A DNA stretch of 64,000 nt, from the NCBI GenBank assembly GCA_001510575.1, contig LNGK01000011.1, positions 710,577 to 774,576 of the forward strand. The letters run 5' to 3'. The notes beneath the pieces are model-generated. The model was given only the letters and a program-made list of their open reading frames with translations. It had not been told where the DNA came from and ran no database searches. Each line of letters starts with the position of its first letter. Position 1 is the first letter of the stretch. Made by a program: the position numbers and the translations under genes. Shown in pieces: positions 43,400 to 54,829 of this stretch. The DNA is from Knoxdaviesia capensis. Taxonomy: Eukaryota; Ascomycota; Sordariomycetes; Microascales; Gondwanamycetaceae.

Positions 43400-45450
43400 C
43401 CCACTGCTGGTTATTGGTCTTTGACTTCCACTTCGCCCGACGGATACCTCCTTGGGTCTATTGATTCTCAGACCCCCGGTTTGCTGCACCAATGGTGGCC
43501 ATGCTCTATTGATGCGTCTTTACCGAACCAACAGACGTCAAAACGAGGACATATCCCGCGACATCTAATTTCTGATGATGTCCTGGACACGCTCTTATCT
43601 TGCTCTGGAGGCCGTTCCTTCGACTTGACTTTGTTGCCACTTACCTGCATCCGCAATATTTGCTTGATTGGGAGATATTGCGACCTCCCATTGGAGGGAT
43701 CCCTGCACCTGGAAAGGGGAATATCCTTCACTTCAACAACCAGAGCAACATGCAATGTTGTTCCATTGGCCAGAAGCCAACGACAACGAATCTGGGAAAT
43801 TGCATGATAGGCCTCTGCCCCGTGGAACTGAGGCATTCTCGTCAACAGGGTGAAAGCGTCGCATTCTAGGGCTGGCGAGTCCAGACTCACAAACGGGACG
43901 CTCCGTGGGTGGTGGTGCAGAAATCTGGGCAGAAGCGAGATAACGGCACCCTTCTCAACATCGCTGAAATGACAGCTTTGAAAAATAAAAGTTTCCGTCG
44001 TCTTGTTTGGGAGCCTTAATGCTTGGCAAATGTGCCGATAGCGAGGCTTGGAAGTCCAGGCTCCACGAGACCTGACGGGGTATGTGAGTCTGCGACTTCA
44101 GCCCCGAGGACGACATGGCCGTAACCGGAAAAGTATGGGTTCATCCATTTCTGGCATAGCCGAACAACATCGGTCTCGCCAGATGAGTGAGGTCTCTTAC
44201 CAAGTGAAGGAGGGAACGTTGAGATCATATCTTGTACGCCTCAGATGGAGATTCCAATCCCGTTCCGAGAACGCCAGCCAAAGTTATTGAAGATTCTGGA
44301 CACTCGATCATTTCCCGGTGGGGTGCGCTTCAGACAAAACCCGCCCGGGACATACCCGCCACCGGTGCAATATTGGTGTCTTCGCGGTGGCATGAGATGG
44401 ACTGGCGACCGAACGTGTCTGGGCGTTCTTTCGGAGATAGGTGTCGCCCTTCCTTGGTCGGGTAGGGAGATCTGGCCAACGGAACGTGCCGCGTGCGTGG
44501 ACAGTCTACCTCCGCTTGCCAGTCCGGCGTCGTTCTGGCGAATGGCCGACGCGCCATACTCAGTCCGTGGCGGATTCGGACGAGAGGGAGGGAAATGTTG
44601 GGATACCGAAATGGATCGGGTCCGGCCTCGCACGGCCACCAGGATGACGGCGAGAGCGTGTTACCCTGGAAGAAGAGGCCGATGGTCTTGGTGATCTCGA
44701 GACCTTCTGCCTGCCATCACGCCGGCCAATACATGCCCCGAACCAAAGCCGGTACCGAGAGCGGTGTGTGGAAAGGATCCGTCTAGATCAGAGCCAAGCT
44801 CTCCCTCGATCCATGGGACGTGGCCGGAATCATTGGCCAAGGAGCGACCGCCCGCTTCACCAAGCTCCCAAGTTCCCGATTTCCGAGAGTCAATAGCCGG
44901 GTGGGATGCCTCCGGCGTCGAAAGAAGTGTCTAGCACTTGGCAACCTGACATCCCGTCCAACCAGCATCAAGCGCCGGACCAAAGGGACCCCAAGACTAT
45001 CACCCAGATCATCTGGGCGCAGGGGCCATCGCCAGGCTCGACGAGTAGTCGCGGCAACAGGCGTTGGAGAAGCAAAGCGCGGGATTGGCGGCGGACCGAA
45101 GCGGTGCGGGCGATTCCGAGCCTATGGCCCGTGGATACGGACGAGTGGGCCGCAAATTTGAAGAACATGGAGGTTGTGATGCCCGGTGGAGAGACTTGCT
45201 CACCGACGCAGGTTCTGGCTGCTCCAGACGAGGCCTTGAAATCTTTGATCATGGAATGCGTCTTCGTCTTCTTTGGAGCCTTGAACACTCGCCTAGGACA
45301 CCAGACTAACCCAGGCCTAAACAAGAGCGAGGCCGGACTTACAGCCGTGACGCGCAGCTGGAAACCCGAACACGCGAGATGATCGATCAAGGGGACCAAC
45401 CAGCCATTGAGAGGGGGTTTCGTTTCGTTCTTCCTTTTGTCTGGTGAGTG
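43400..45450. other. Coding-like GC-richer patch, possible gene relic
   Basis: This patch is GC-richer than its surroundings and holds several overlapping medium frames on both strands. The most protein-like is on the minus strand, 43890 to about 43640, reading LDSPALECDAFTLLTRMPQF and then HGAEAYHAISQI, ending at a good donor (GCAG/GTAAGT). Stop codons separate it from anything similar on either side. I cannot identify a family. It may be the remains of a gene broken by mutation. Confidence 0.2.
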
Positions 45451-48400
45451 GTGAACGATGGGAGCAGACAGATTTTACTCATTTGAGGACAAAAAGGAGT
45501 TAAGCTTATCCCCCGAAGCGTTGCAACGAAGTCACGACCCAAATCTTTGCAAGTGCCCAATTTGGAAAGAGCTTAGCAAGCCATCTGACTGACCAAAAAG
45601 GAAAGTGCGCGCGGGAGACAGGTTTAGGAAGTTACTGAAGATAGGAGCGCGTGCGGATGGGAGGGAGCCACCCATTTTCTTCTTCTTTGAATCTATAAAT
45701 CTTTTAATTCTCTCTTTTTATTTAGACTCCGTACGAGTACTAAGCCCACATGAAACAGGCCTGGCCGTTCCGCCCGGGAAAGCGCGCGATCAGATTCAAC
45801 CACGAACCCCACCACCGCCTGGAACAATCGAAAAGGCGCTGGGTCGTTCTGCTGCTTGGCCAGGGCTGCCCACAAGCAAGAGGCCAAACGCCGGCCGGGT
45901 TTCTCAGGGTGCTGGTGCATGTGTGTAGTACGGGGCAGATGCGGGCTGTGGACAAAAACACGGGGCAGCTTCCTCCTTTATTTGCGAGCGAGGGCCATGG
46001 AACCGTAGGAGCTTGATATTATCACATGCGTAGAAAAAAGAACGACCACGGCCACATTCCAGGCTGGTGAAACGTGCGACCAAGGGCCACAACAGCTTTG
46101 GGTGGAAGCACGTGCGTCTGGGCAGGCAAGGCGTCCTGTATCAGTATGCATCGCTTAAAGGCCAAAAAGCCAGCAGAGGTACTTGTAGCATGTCGCGTAA
46201 AACCCGGCGCGTGGGGCAGAAAGCGCCCGGCCGTCGGGACACGCGCGATCGACCCTTCCTGCTCATCTGCGTTCTTTCCTTTGTGTTCTGCGCGTGAAGT
46301 CTGAACTACGTGGAGTTGGTGCTCACAAGGGATAAAGGCAAAACGCCCGGAGAGGTTAATAGCTTGCTTCACTGCTCGTTCCTTCCTTCCCGTCTTCGAA
46401 AACGTGACAAAGCCCGAAACCGTTGGGGGTCTGTTCCTTCCGTTGTGGTCGGTCGCACACACATTCCACGCCTGTGACCTTTTTTTCTGCTCAGGAGGTA
46501 GGTGCCGTGCAAAACGAACGATATCCGTCCATCGCGGCTTCCTCTGCCGGCCAGACGAGAGGAAGGCGCTGAAACGAGGCGGAAGGAGCAGTCGCCAGCT
46601 CGAGCGTCACAAGGTTTTATCGTACAGTACCTATGAAGATTGCGGTCATATGGCCAAGACTTTGAAGCCCAACCAAAAACAAGGGAGCAAGAAGAGAAAA
46701 CAGCAGTGGCCATCGTGATCTTGGAAATGAGCAGGAAGCGAAAGCCGTGAGGTGTGAGTTGGTAATATTAGTACTGCGAAGGGTTGCATCTGTTAGCGTG
46801 TCGACACCGTTATACCAGCAAATCAACCCCCATCCCTTACCATGTGGGCTCTTTGCAGTACCTTCGTCGGCCTGCGTTCCTGAGAGTTCTAGATCGTTGG
46901 TGGTGAAAGTGTACGTACCGACTCCCTTTCACGAACAAGAGCCCTTTTGATGTTAGTATGATTCTCATTATATCTCTCTTCATCTTAGTTGGGATTTCTG
47001 ATATCTCCTCTTCCGCATTTTCGCTTTTGCTTTCTCTCTCTCTCTCCCCTCTCTCTCTCTCTCTTTTTTATATCGACCTGGCAGCCTCGTCTCCCGGACT
47101 CTGCTTTTCTCTCTTCGTCGGACTCTTCTCCTTCTTTTAAGCCTTCCTCCATACTCCTCCGGCTTCACCACCAAAAAAACCTCACCCTTGAACCAAACCC
47201 CCCAACCCGTGGAGTTCTCCTCCCCCGGAGGTTGTCACTGCACTTTATCCCCCCCTCGAACGCCCCCATCGTTTCTGCCCTTATTTCCCACTTTTGATCC
47301 CAGCCCGGGTCTGACCGTTCTTCGGATACAGTGTTTCGTGCAGTTACAGACTATCTCTTCAGCCAGATAGAGCTTGTACGATTACACGATACCGGCAAGA
47401 CCAGAGATCCTCCTTTCTCACCGTCTCCGCCCTTATATTAACAGCCTAATCCTGACCTGAGTACTTTGCGTATATACGACTACTACGACAATTTGAATAT
47501 ATACATATCTAACTTCCTCTGCTTCGACCTCCTTTTCCTTCCCCTCTACGCCGCAATTTTAATCTTTGCCCTCCTCCCTCAATCCTACAGGAACAGTGCT
47601 GGTGATACCACTTTTCTGATGCACCCCGTCTCGACTTTACGGCCAAGTCACCTCGCCGCCCGGTCTTGAATCAAGTCATCGTCGCCAGTTTCCTTCTATC
47701 GGACCTCTCTCGTTGCTGCCGGCTCTCGTGCCTAACTGAGAACTCCGCGCGTCCTCATTTCGGTCGGTCCGGATACTCCCTGGTACGCGGCTATTCACAG
47801 TCTCGCCCATTGTACTGTACGGATTGGCCCGGCCTCGTCAAAACCCCCACTGAGTCGAGTCTGCGGCGTATCACTGCTTTCGCTTCTTCTTTTCGAGGTT
47901 GAACTGCCCTGTCGGCCAGCATCTTGCATTTGGTGGTGACCACCCCGACATCGGAAGCATAATCTCACCGCCGGTCTCCAGCTTCTGAGATTCCAACCGC
48001 AGGACATCCCGAAAGTCTCATCTTTCTCAGGGTCGATATTCCGCGACTTGTGAAGCTGGAATCCTTCACCCGATCTAGTTTACCACCGTGTCGGGGTTTG
48101 ACGCGACCTCCTGCCACGATTTCTCGGTATTTCCCCATCGTATACACTCACAATCCGACATCCCGTTGTCTCATTGCGCACCGGTTGCTGGTGGCCAATG
48201 ATTTAAGCGCGACAAACATCCCGGACTTTGGCCAACTTCAACCTCAACTCAACCTTCAGTTTGGCCTCACAGGCATTTATTAATATATCTGGTGAGTTCG
48301 TCATATCTACACTTTGTTGTTATCTTGGGGATACTCTCCTTTTTGGGGGTTTCCCTGCATGATTATGCAGCCTTTTGGTTTCTTCCTTTTTGCGTGGGGT

Positions 48401-49817
48401 TTAAACTCTCTCGTCGCCGCCTTTCTGTCTATGTATCCCTTTTCTCCCCCCCTCTTTTTTTGTACAGAGAGACTTGGCAAATCTCGGAAGAGTGTGATAG
48501 CTCAGATGCAGCCGACAGATTGCAACACTACCTTGTTGTTTGTTGAAATAGGGCTCATGTGCTCCCTAAAAATGTCCAGGGACATTTTGCGGTTCCCTAT
48601 TGTCCCGAGTGGAATTGCTTGCTTGGTTGCTTGAAACCAGGCGTTGATCTTAATATCGCCAGCTGTCCAGCTGTCTTTGGCTGGTTTCCCAATGCTCAAA
48701 GTTGAACTGGAATTCCCAGCCAACGCGACTTAACTGACACTAGGTCCGACTCTAAAGTTTAGAGTGCTTTGTGTGTTCTCTATTCCATTCTTCACTCCGT
48801 TGAAAAAGGAATAAAAAGGCTTGGTATTCACGTTAATTCCGTTCCGTTCCGTTGGTATTCCCATTCCGAAGTCTCGAATCGCCTCGCTTGCAGTGTCGGA
48901 CCATCATTCCGCGTGCCTTCTTCCATATCTTACTCCCCAACCCCAAACCCCACATCACAACGGTTCAAGCTTGCCTTTGCCCCTGAACCTGCGCCGCTTC
49001 TCTCAATCTTGCTTCTTCCTATCCCCTTATATGGTGTCCTTGATTTTTGTTGGAAAAGGTAGATAACTCTCTTAAAAATTCATTTTGTTCTCTTTAAAAA
49101 TGAGAATAAAATAAATTCCCCGAGCTCTCTGTTCCCTCCCCCCTGTCTCCAATGGATCATGAATGAAGATGCCCTGGACCTGCTCGCCATGTCTCCATTC
49201 CTACCCTGCCAAAATACTGTGTGAACCCTCATGCAACCGTGAGTGTTTCTTCAAGCCCGCCGACTGATCCGTAAAGTCCCATTGGAGATCATTGATTTCA
49301 TTTCATTTGTGGTACCCTGTCCCATGTCGAGAGAATCACTTCCCCTGCTGTGTTTTTCATGTTTGTCTGGTTCTTCCTTTTTTTGCCCCCGAGAGCGAGA
49401 GAGATCAAACCGTTCATGTAATACCGCCACCTTGCCTTGCATTTGATAGCTCAAAGTTGCGGAGCTATAGCTGGAAGGGGAAACCCCAATTCACACTTCT
49501 GATTCAAGCTTCAGCCTCACCTCTCCTCCACATCCGTTGGCTCTTTCTTCTCCCTCTCTCACGGGCATGCTTTCCTCTCTTTTCCAACTCTTCTTCGTCG
49601 TCTTCCATTTGTTCCATGGGAAAAAAAAGTTTCTTCCCTAGCTTCTTACATTTCCCGTTTGCTGTGCCTCGAGCCAGCTCTAGCCTGACGCACTACTTTT
49701 GCTACCCTTAAAAAAAAACCGAGAGAACAAAGCGTCGTCTATTTGACGGAAGCGAGATCCATTCACTGTCGATCATTTTTTTCTTCATATAACCACCCAC
49801 GTCTCTTTCTCAAAACC
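45451..49817. promoter_or_regulatory. Right half of the gene-poor region and long leader of the RasGEF gene
   Basis: No supportable gene. From about 46950 to 49780 the plus strand is pyrimidine-rich, with a CT run at 47033-47066 and many T tracts. A GTGAGT preceded by ATCTG at 48287-48297 could be the donor of an untranslated-leader intron. The region is likely promoter plus a long 5' leader for the plus-strand gene starting at 49818. Confidence 0.45.
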
Positions 49818-52800
49818 ATGGCTCACACACACCGCCCTCCACAGCCGTCTTCTCTCCAACCCGATCCTCCCGCCGTCTTCGATCACGACTCGTCATTGTA
49901 TCTTTCACCTGCCATCTCCGGAGCCTCGACGCCCACGAGCTCGCCGTCCCGCCCGTCGTCCGCTTTGTCCGCGCGAGGGCCGGTCTTCCGCGACTCGTTC
50001 ATCTCGATCCTCGACGATCCTTTCTTCCGCTCGCTCGAGCTTGACGACATCCCCCCGGACGCCGATCCTCCCGCTACTCGCCACACCGTCGAAGCTGACC
50101 CCGACCCGGACGATTACGACTCGCCAATCTCGCCTCGTGCGCCTGCACCGCCCGCTCGGAATGACTTTGCTCCACTGCAGCTCTCATTCAAGGACCACTC
50201 CAGCCGCCGCCAGTTCTGGCCTCCGTCGCGTCGAGAGTCTCTGACCATTGGTAAACATCAAGCAATGACTATTTCTAGGGTACTTACCTTTTGTGTTCCT
50301 CTGGCTGAAGTTGGGCCTTGCTCGTAACCCTCTGGCTGGGCACGAGACCTCGGCTTACGACACACATCGCTAACATCTTCCAATCTTGCCCATTCATGCA
50401 GAATTCGTCTCCCGTCACAACAATGGATTCGTTAAATATCGCCATAATAGGTGCCTCAGGTGTGGGCAAGTCGTCCTTCATCCAACGGGTCATGGGACTC
50501 TCTCGCCCACCTAACGCGACAGCCTCCAATCTTCGAGTGCCCATCGATGGAGTGACATACGCCGTCCGCTTGCTAGAGCTCAATCTGGAGTACTTTGGCA
50601 TGAGCCCAAACCAGCCTATCCAGTGGCCGAAGCAGGTAAATGGCCAGATTTTGCCGCAGCTGGATGGTGCGTTGATCTTATACGATGTCACCAATATATC
50701 CAGTGTCCAGCAGCTCCCCAGAATGCTTGGTAAGTTCACATGCGATTCAGTGACGCCACAAGATGGCTGATATTGCTTCCACTTCCCCCTTATATTGCCG
50801 CGCTGTTATTACCGACGTCCTCCTGCTCATTCGTGGGGACGGGTTGGTACTCTTTGTGGTTGGCTGAAATTTTGACCACTCGGTCGGTGAAGATCCGTGC
50901 AACTAATCTGGATAAACCTCCCACCCCCCCTTTTCTCCTCATGTAGCTTCCCTTACGAGCTCTGGCCTGCCATCTATTCTGGTTGCATGCAAGTGTGATA
51001 GTCCCGAAGCGGCCCGGGAAGTTAATGTAGACGGCGTAGCAAACCATGACTCCTTCAAGTCCTGCATTGCAAACTTCAACATTTCGTCACACAGACCGGA
51101 ACATGCACGTGTGTGCCTCAGCACCATTTTGCGAGGGGCTGTAACAGCTAGAAGAGGTACCGATCTCCCGCCGCAACCCGTTTTGCTTACCCTCCTGGTT
51201 TTTTTTTTCTTTGCTGTGCCTCCCAGTGTCCCATGTTTCGAAGCATTACACGCAAACATACCTGTACAAGCGCCCCTAAATCTGCTTTAAGTGTCTACGG
51301 CCGGCTCTTTTTTCTTCTTTTTTTTTCCTCCTCTTTTTTCCTTCTCCCGTTTCCGCCTACAAAGTTGGACTAATAACATGCATGTGCTTTCCGAACCTGC
51401 AGAAGCCGCTGAACCCACTTCTAGACGTCGCGCAGCTTCGACCGCCAACTTGGATGCTCTAAATTACGACCCTAACGGGCGTCCTGTTAGCCAGCAAAGC
51501 AAACATAGCCGGGCCAGCTCTGATTTGTCGCTGGTGCGAGGATTCCAGAACTACCAAAATTACCAAAACTACCAAGCCCAATCATCGACCACCGATCGCT
51601 CCAGAAATCCACGGATGCTGTCTTCGCGGGGAAATGACATTGCCGAGGAACACACGCAGGACCCGGCCGTCGCCACTTCTTCGAGGGCCAGTTCCACTGC
51701 GGTGTCTAGTGGGAAGTCTAACATCTGGCTAGAGCGATCGGCTAGCGATGCAACGTTCCTGGACATGGAGGAGTCAGATGGCGAATCGTTGCGGTACTCG
51801 GACGACATCCCCATCCTCCAGCGCGGGGATGAGGTGTTGTACGAAAGGTCGCAGGCGGCCACTGGTGTGACGATGGACGAGCTGGTTGACCGGCTGATTG
51901 CCATTCGCATGACCAAGTCCGACCACAACTTTGCCGACATCTTCCTCTGTTTGTACCGAAAGTTCGCCGCTCCGGGCCAGCTTTTTTCGGCCATCCTCTC
52001 CCGGCTGGAACGGGCGAGGGACGAAAAGACCGCCCACTACCTGACGAAAGCGGCAACGCAGCTTCGCATCATCGATGTGGTGGCGAAGTGGGTTTCGGCG
52101 TATCCTGGAGACTTTGCGCGGCCGGTGACACGGAACAAGCTGCGCGAACTGATTCGCAGTCTCTCTACGGAGCCGGTGTTTGCGGTGGCTGCTCTTCAGA
52201 TCCAGGCGTGTCTGCAGTGCAGTGTGGTGGAGGACGACGATACCGGCTGGGCCAAGTCGGATGACCTTGAAGAGGAGGTTGCCGGCGCCAACAAGGACGA
52301 AGCCACGTCTCCCTCGGGCGAGATGTTCAAGGGCGTCAGCGCGCTGCACCTTGAGGACGACGAACATCGCGACACGCACATGACGGAGAGCCAGAGAATG
52401 CACGCCGGCGGTGGCATTCAGTGCCAGTACCACCTGTACGACGAATACGAGAGTGCGGCCGCCGCGGTGGTTCCGACGGGACAGCTGGCGATGGTGAAGG
52501 CGCGGTTCCGCGCGTTTATGGAGATCAACGACGACGACTTTGCGGGCGAGATGACGCGGATCGACTGGGTGATGTTCTCGTCGATCCGCGTGCGCGACTT
52601 TGTGCGGCACGTCAGCCTGAAGGCGGACCAGAAGGAGAAGTGCAACAGCCTGAAGAATGTGAACCGGATGATCAACCACTTCAACCACGTGGCGAGCTGG
52701 GTGGCGGCGATGATCCTGCTGCGCGACAAGCCGAAGCACCGGGCGGTGGCGATGAGCAAGTTCATTGAGATTGCGCAAAAGCTGCGGACGCTGAACAACT

Positions 52801-53300
52801 ACAACGGGCTGGCGGCGGTGCTGGCGGGGCTGAACGGCACGGCGATCCACCGGCTGGCGCAGACGCGCGCGCTGCTGACGACGGAGGCGCAGAAGAAGCT
52901 GGCCATGCTGGTGATTCTGATGGGCACGCAGAAGAGCCACTTTGCGTACCGGCTGGCGTGGGAGAACTCGCCGCTGCCGCGCATCCCGTTCATCCCGCTG
53001 CACCGGCGCGACCTGATCTCGGCGGAGGAGGGCAGCCGCACGTTCGTCGGCGCCGCGGGTGACCGCATCAACTGGAAGAAGTTCGAGGTGCTGGGCGAGG
53101 TGCTGCTGCCGATCATGAAGAGCCAGGGCACCTCGTACAAGCACTTCCGGTCGCACGACGGCGCGCGCGAGCTGCTGCTCGACTGCCGCATCCCCACCGA
53201 CGAGGAGGAGCTGTACGAGCGCAGTCTGCAGGTTGAGAGCGGGGCTGGCGGCGGGTCGCAGGATCCGCTGAAGAAGAAGTTCCCGTGGTTTGCCAAGTGA
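49818..53300 (+). CDS. Small-GTPase/RasGEF fusion protein (Ras guanine-nucleotide exchange factor)
   Basis: Proposed exons are 49818-50279, 50402-50729, 50947-51156 and 51403-53300, 965 aa. Residues 1-150 are Pro/Ser-rich and disordered. Residues about 163-330 look like a small GTPase: P-loop GASGVGKS (171-178), LILYDVTN, and VACKCD in place of the usual NKxD. After a Ser/Asn-rich linker comes a RasGEF N-terminal (REM) module (YERSQAATGVTMDELVDRLI), then a catalytic RasGEF domain with WVMFSSIRVRDFV, FNHVASWVAAMIL, LNNYNGLAAVLAGLN and PFIPLHRRDL. It should load GTP on Ras-like proteins; the target is unknown. The last two junctions are well supported. The first intron is uncertain: donor GTAAAC at 50251 is out of phase, so GTACTT at 50280 is used. 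Confidence 0.85.
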
Positions 53301-53692
53301 GGGGACGGACGCTGTACATACATTCATTTGAAACGTGGAGTTCTAGGCGTCGTTTGTGTTGTGTTTGCATGCATGGAGCTCAAAGCGGGATCTGTATTTG
53401 GGATATATTTGGATGTTGTCGGGGTTTCATTAGATGTCAAGGGTCTAGCTGTGGGAGCTTATTGGGATACAATGCATTACAGTTACAAGTTCTCCGAGGG
53501 CGTGAATGGGTGACATTGAGAGGACAATCAAGCATGTTCGTGACGCAGTAAAAAAAAAAAAAAAAAAAAGAAAAGCAGTGGCTTCAACAAGAACGTTTGA
53601 CGTCTCGTTGTTGTGCTGGCCATGCGGTTATATTAAGAACCCGGCCTGGGTAAAGTGGACCGAGGACGAGAGAGGAAATATTTGGAGAGCTG

Positions 53693-53735
<43 letters not shown>

Positions 53736-54013
53736 ACCAGTCTCTCTCGGGGTGTGCAGGCGTGGTGGGCGATCCCCCACCGCTTCATATCGGGGTTGTT
53801 TCCTGTCTGAGGACAGACCCGTCTCTTTTCGACGAGAAGCTCTTGAGGTGCACCCGACCTACGCCGATGCGAAACCAGACGGAACGGTAGACTGAAGCAG
53901 CATATGAGAGTTCCACCATCCATTCCAATCTACTCCCCTTTGGATGTTGTTTTTCTGCTCATAATTTTCTATAACTTTTTTTCTTTGTTTTTTGTTTCCC
54001 AGTGTGAGAGCTT
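53301..54013. other. Spacer between convergent 3' ends, with (GA)n repeat
   Basis: 713 bp between the RasGEF and LSM1 stop codons. It holds an A19 tract at 53551-53569 and a (GA)n microsatellite at 53696-53732. No gene is seen. Confidence 0.6.
53696..53732. repeat. (GA)n microsatellite
   Basis: About 18 AG units between two convergent genes. Confidence 0.97.
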
Positions 54014-54829
54014 CTACAACTGCGCATCCCCCAACGTCTCGCCCTCAAAGCCCAGCGCCGCCAACCGGGCATTCTTGCTCTTCTCGCGCGCCTTCTCGGC
54101 CTCGCGCCGCTCGCGCACGAGCTGCTCGACGGTGGCGCGGTCGGCGGGCAGGAAGCCGGCGGGCGGCTCGTCGTCGCGGTCGAGGTCGATCTCGCCGAGC
54201 AGCATCACGTTCTCGCCGCGCACCAGGAAGATGCCGTGCGGGATGTCGGCGAAGATGCCGCGCGGGGCGGCGGCGGCTTCTGCGGAGGCGGTGGTGGTGG
54301 ATGTGTTGGGGTTTGTCGACGGGTGGTCGAGGTCCGACACGAAGATGCGTTCGGTTGTCGATTGCAGGACGAGGTTTGCTGTGCGTGGGGGTGTGAGTGT
54401 GGGTTCGGCGTGCGTGGTGGGCGTGAGTGGGGAGAAAGTGGGAGGAGGAGGAGGAGGAGGGGGCAACGTACCGAACTGGTCCCAGCTGCGCAACACGCCG
54501 ATCAATTTCCGCCCGTCACGCAGAACAACAAGGAGCTTCTCTATAAACAGGAGACAAAGGGTACCATAGTGGCGTCAGTTTCCGCTTTCCTCTTGTCTGT
54601 CTTGCTCTTCTCCGCCGGATCATCACCACCGTCATGTCACGACCATGATCAGCCGACCATGTTGCCCCTCCCCTGGCTTGAGGGGAGGGGACGCCAAAGC
54701 CAGCCCGGCCGGTGTATACGCACTGTCTGTCAAATCCAGCAGCTGCGCCGCCGTCGTGAACATCTGCGGCGGCAGCTGCGGCGGCGCGCCGGGGTCGGCG
54801 GGCGGATCCGCCAGCGAGAGGTGTTCCAT
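54014..54829 (-). CDS. LSM1: Sm-like protein LSM1
   Basis: Exons 54829-54724, 54540-54472 and 54378-54014 give 179 aa with matching phases. After a Pro-rich leader (MEHLSLADPPADPG) the Sm fold begins at about residue 22. The Sm1 motif spans KKLLVVLRDGRKLIGVLRSW and DQFANLVLQSTTERIF. An Ala/Ser/Thr-rich loop of about 25 residues follows, then Sm2 in GIFLVRGENVMLLGEID. The C-terminal extension is a charged helix (RATVEQLVRERREAEKAREK), which in LSM1 wraps the ring and defines it. LSM1 joins LSM2-7 in the cytoplasmic ring that binds deadenylated mRNA 3' ends with Pat1 and promotes decapping. The loop between Sm1 and Sm2 is longer than in yeast-type members. Confidence 0.93.

Noticed and set aside
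51774..53327. 517-codon minus-strand frame
   Set aside because: Antisense to the RasGEF domain, Arg/His/Val-rich, with no recognisable motif.
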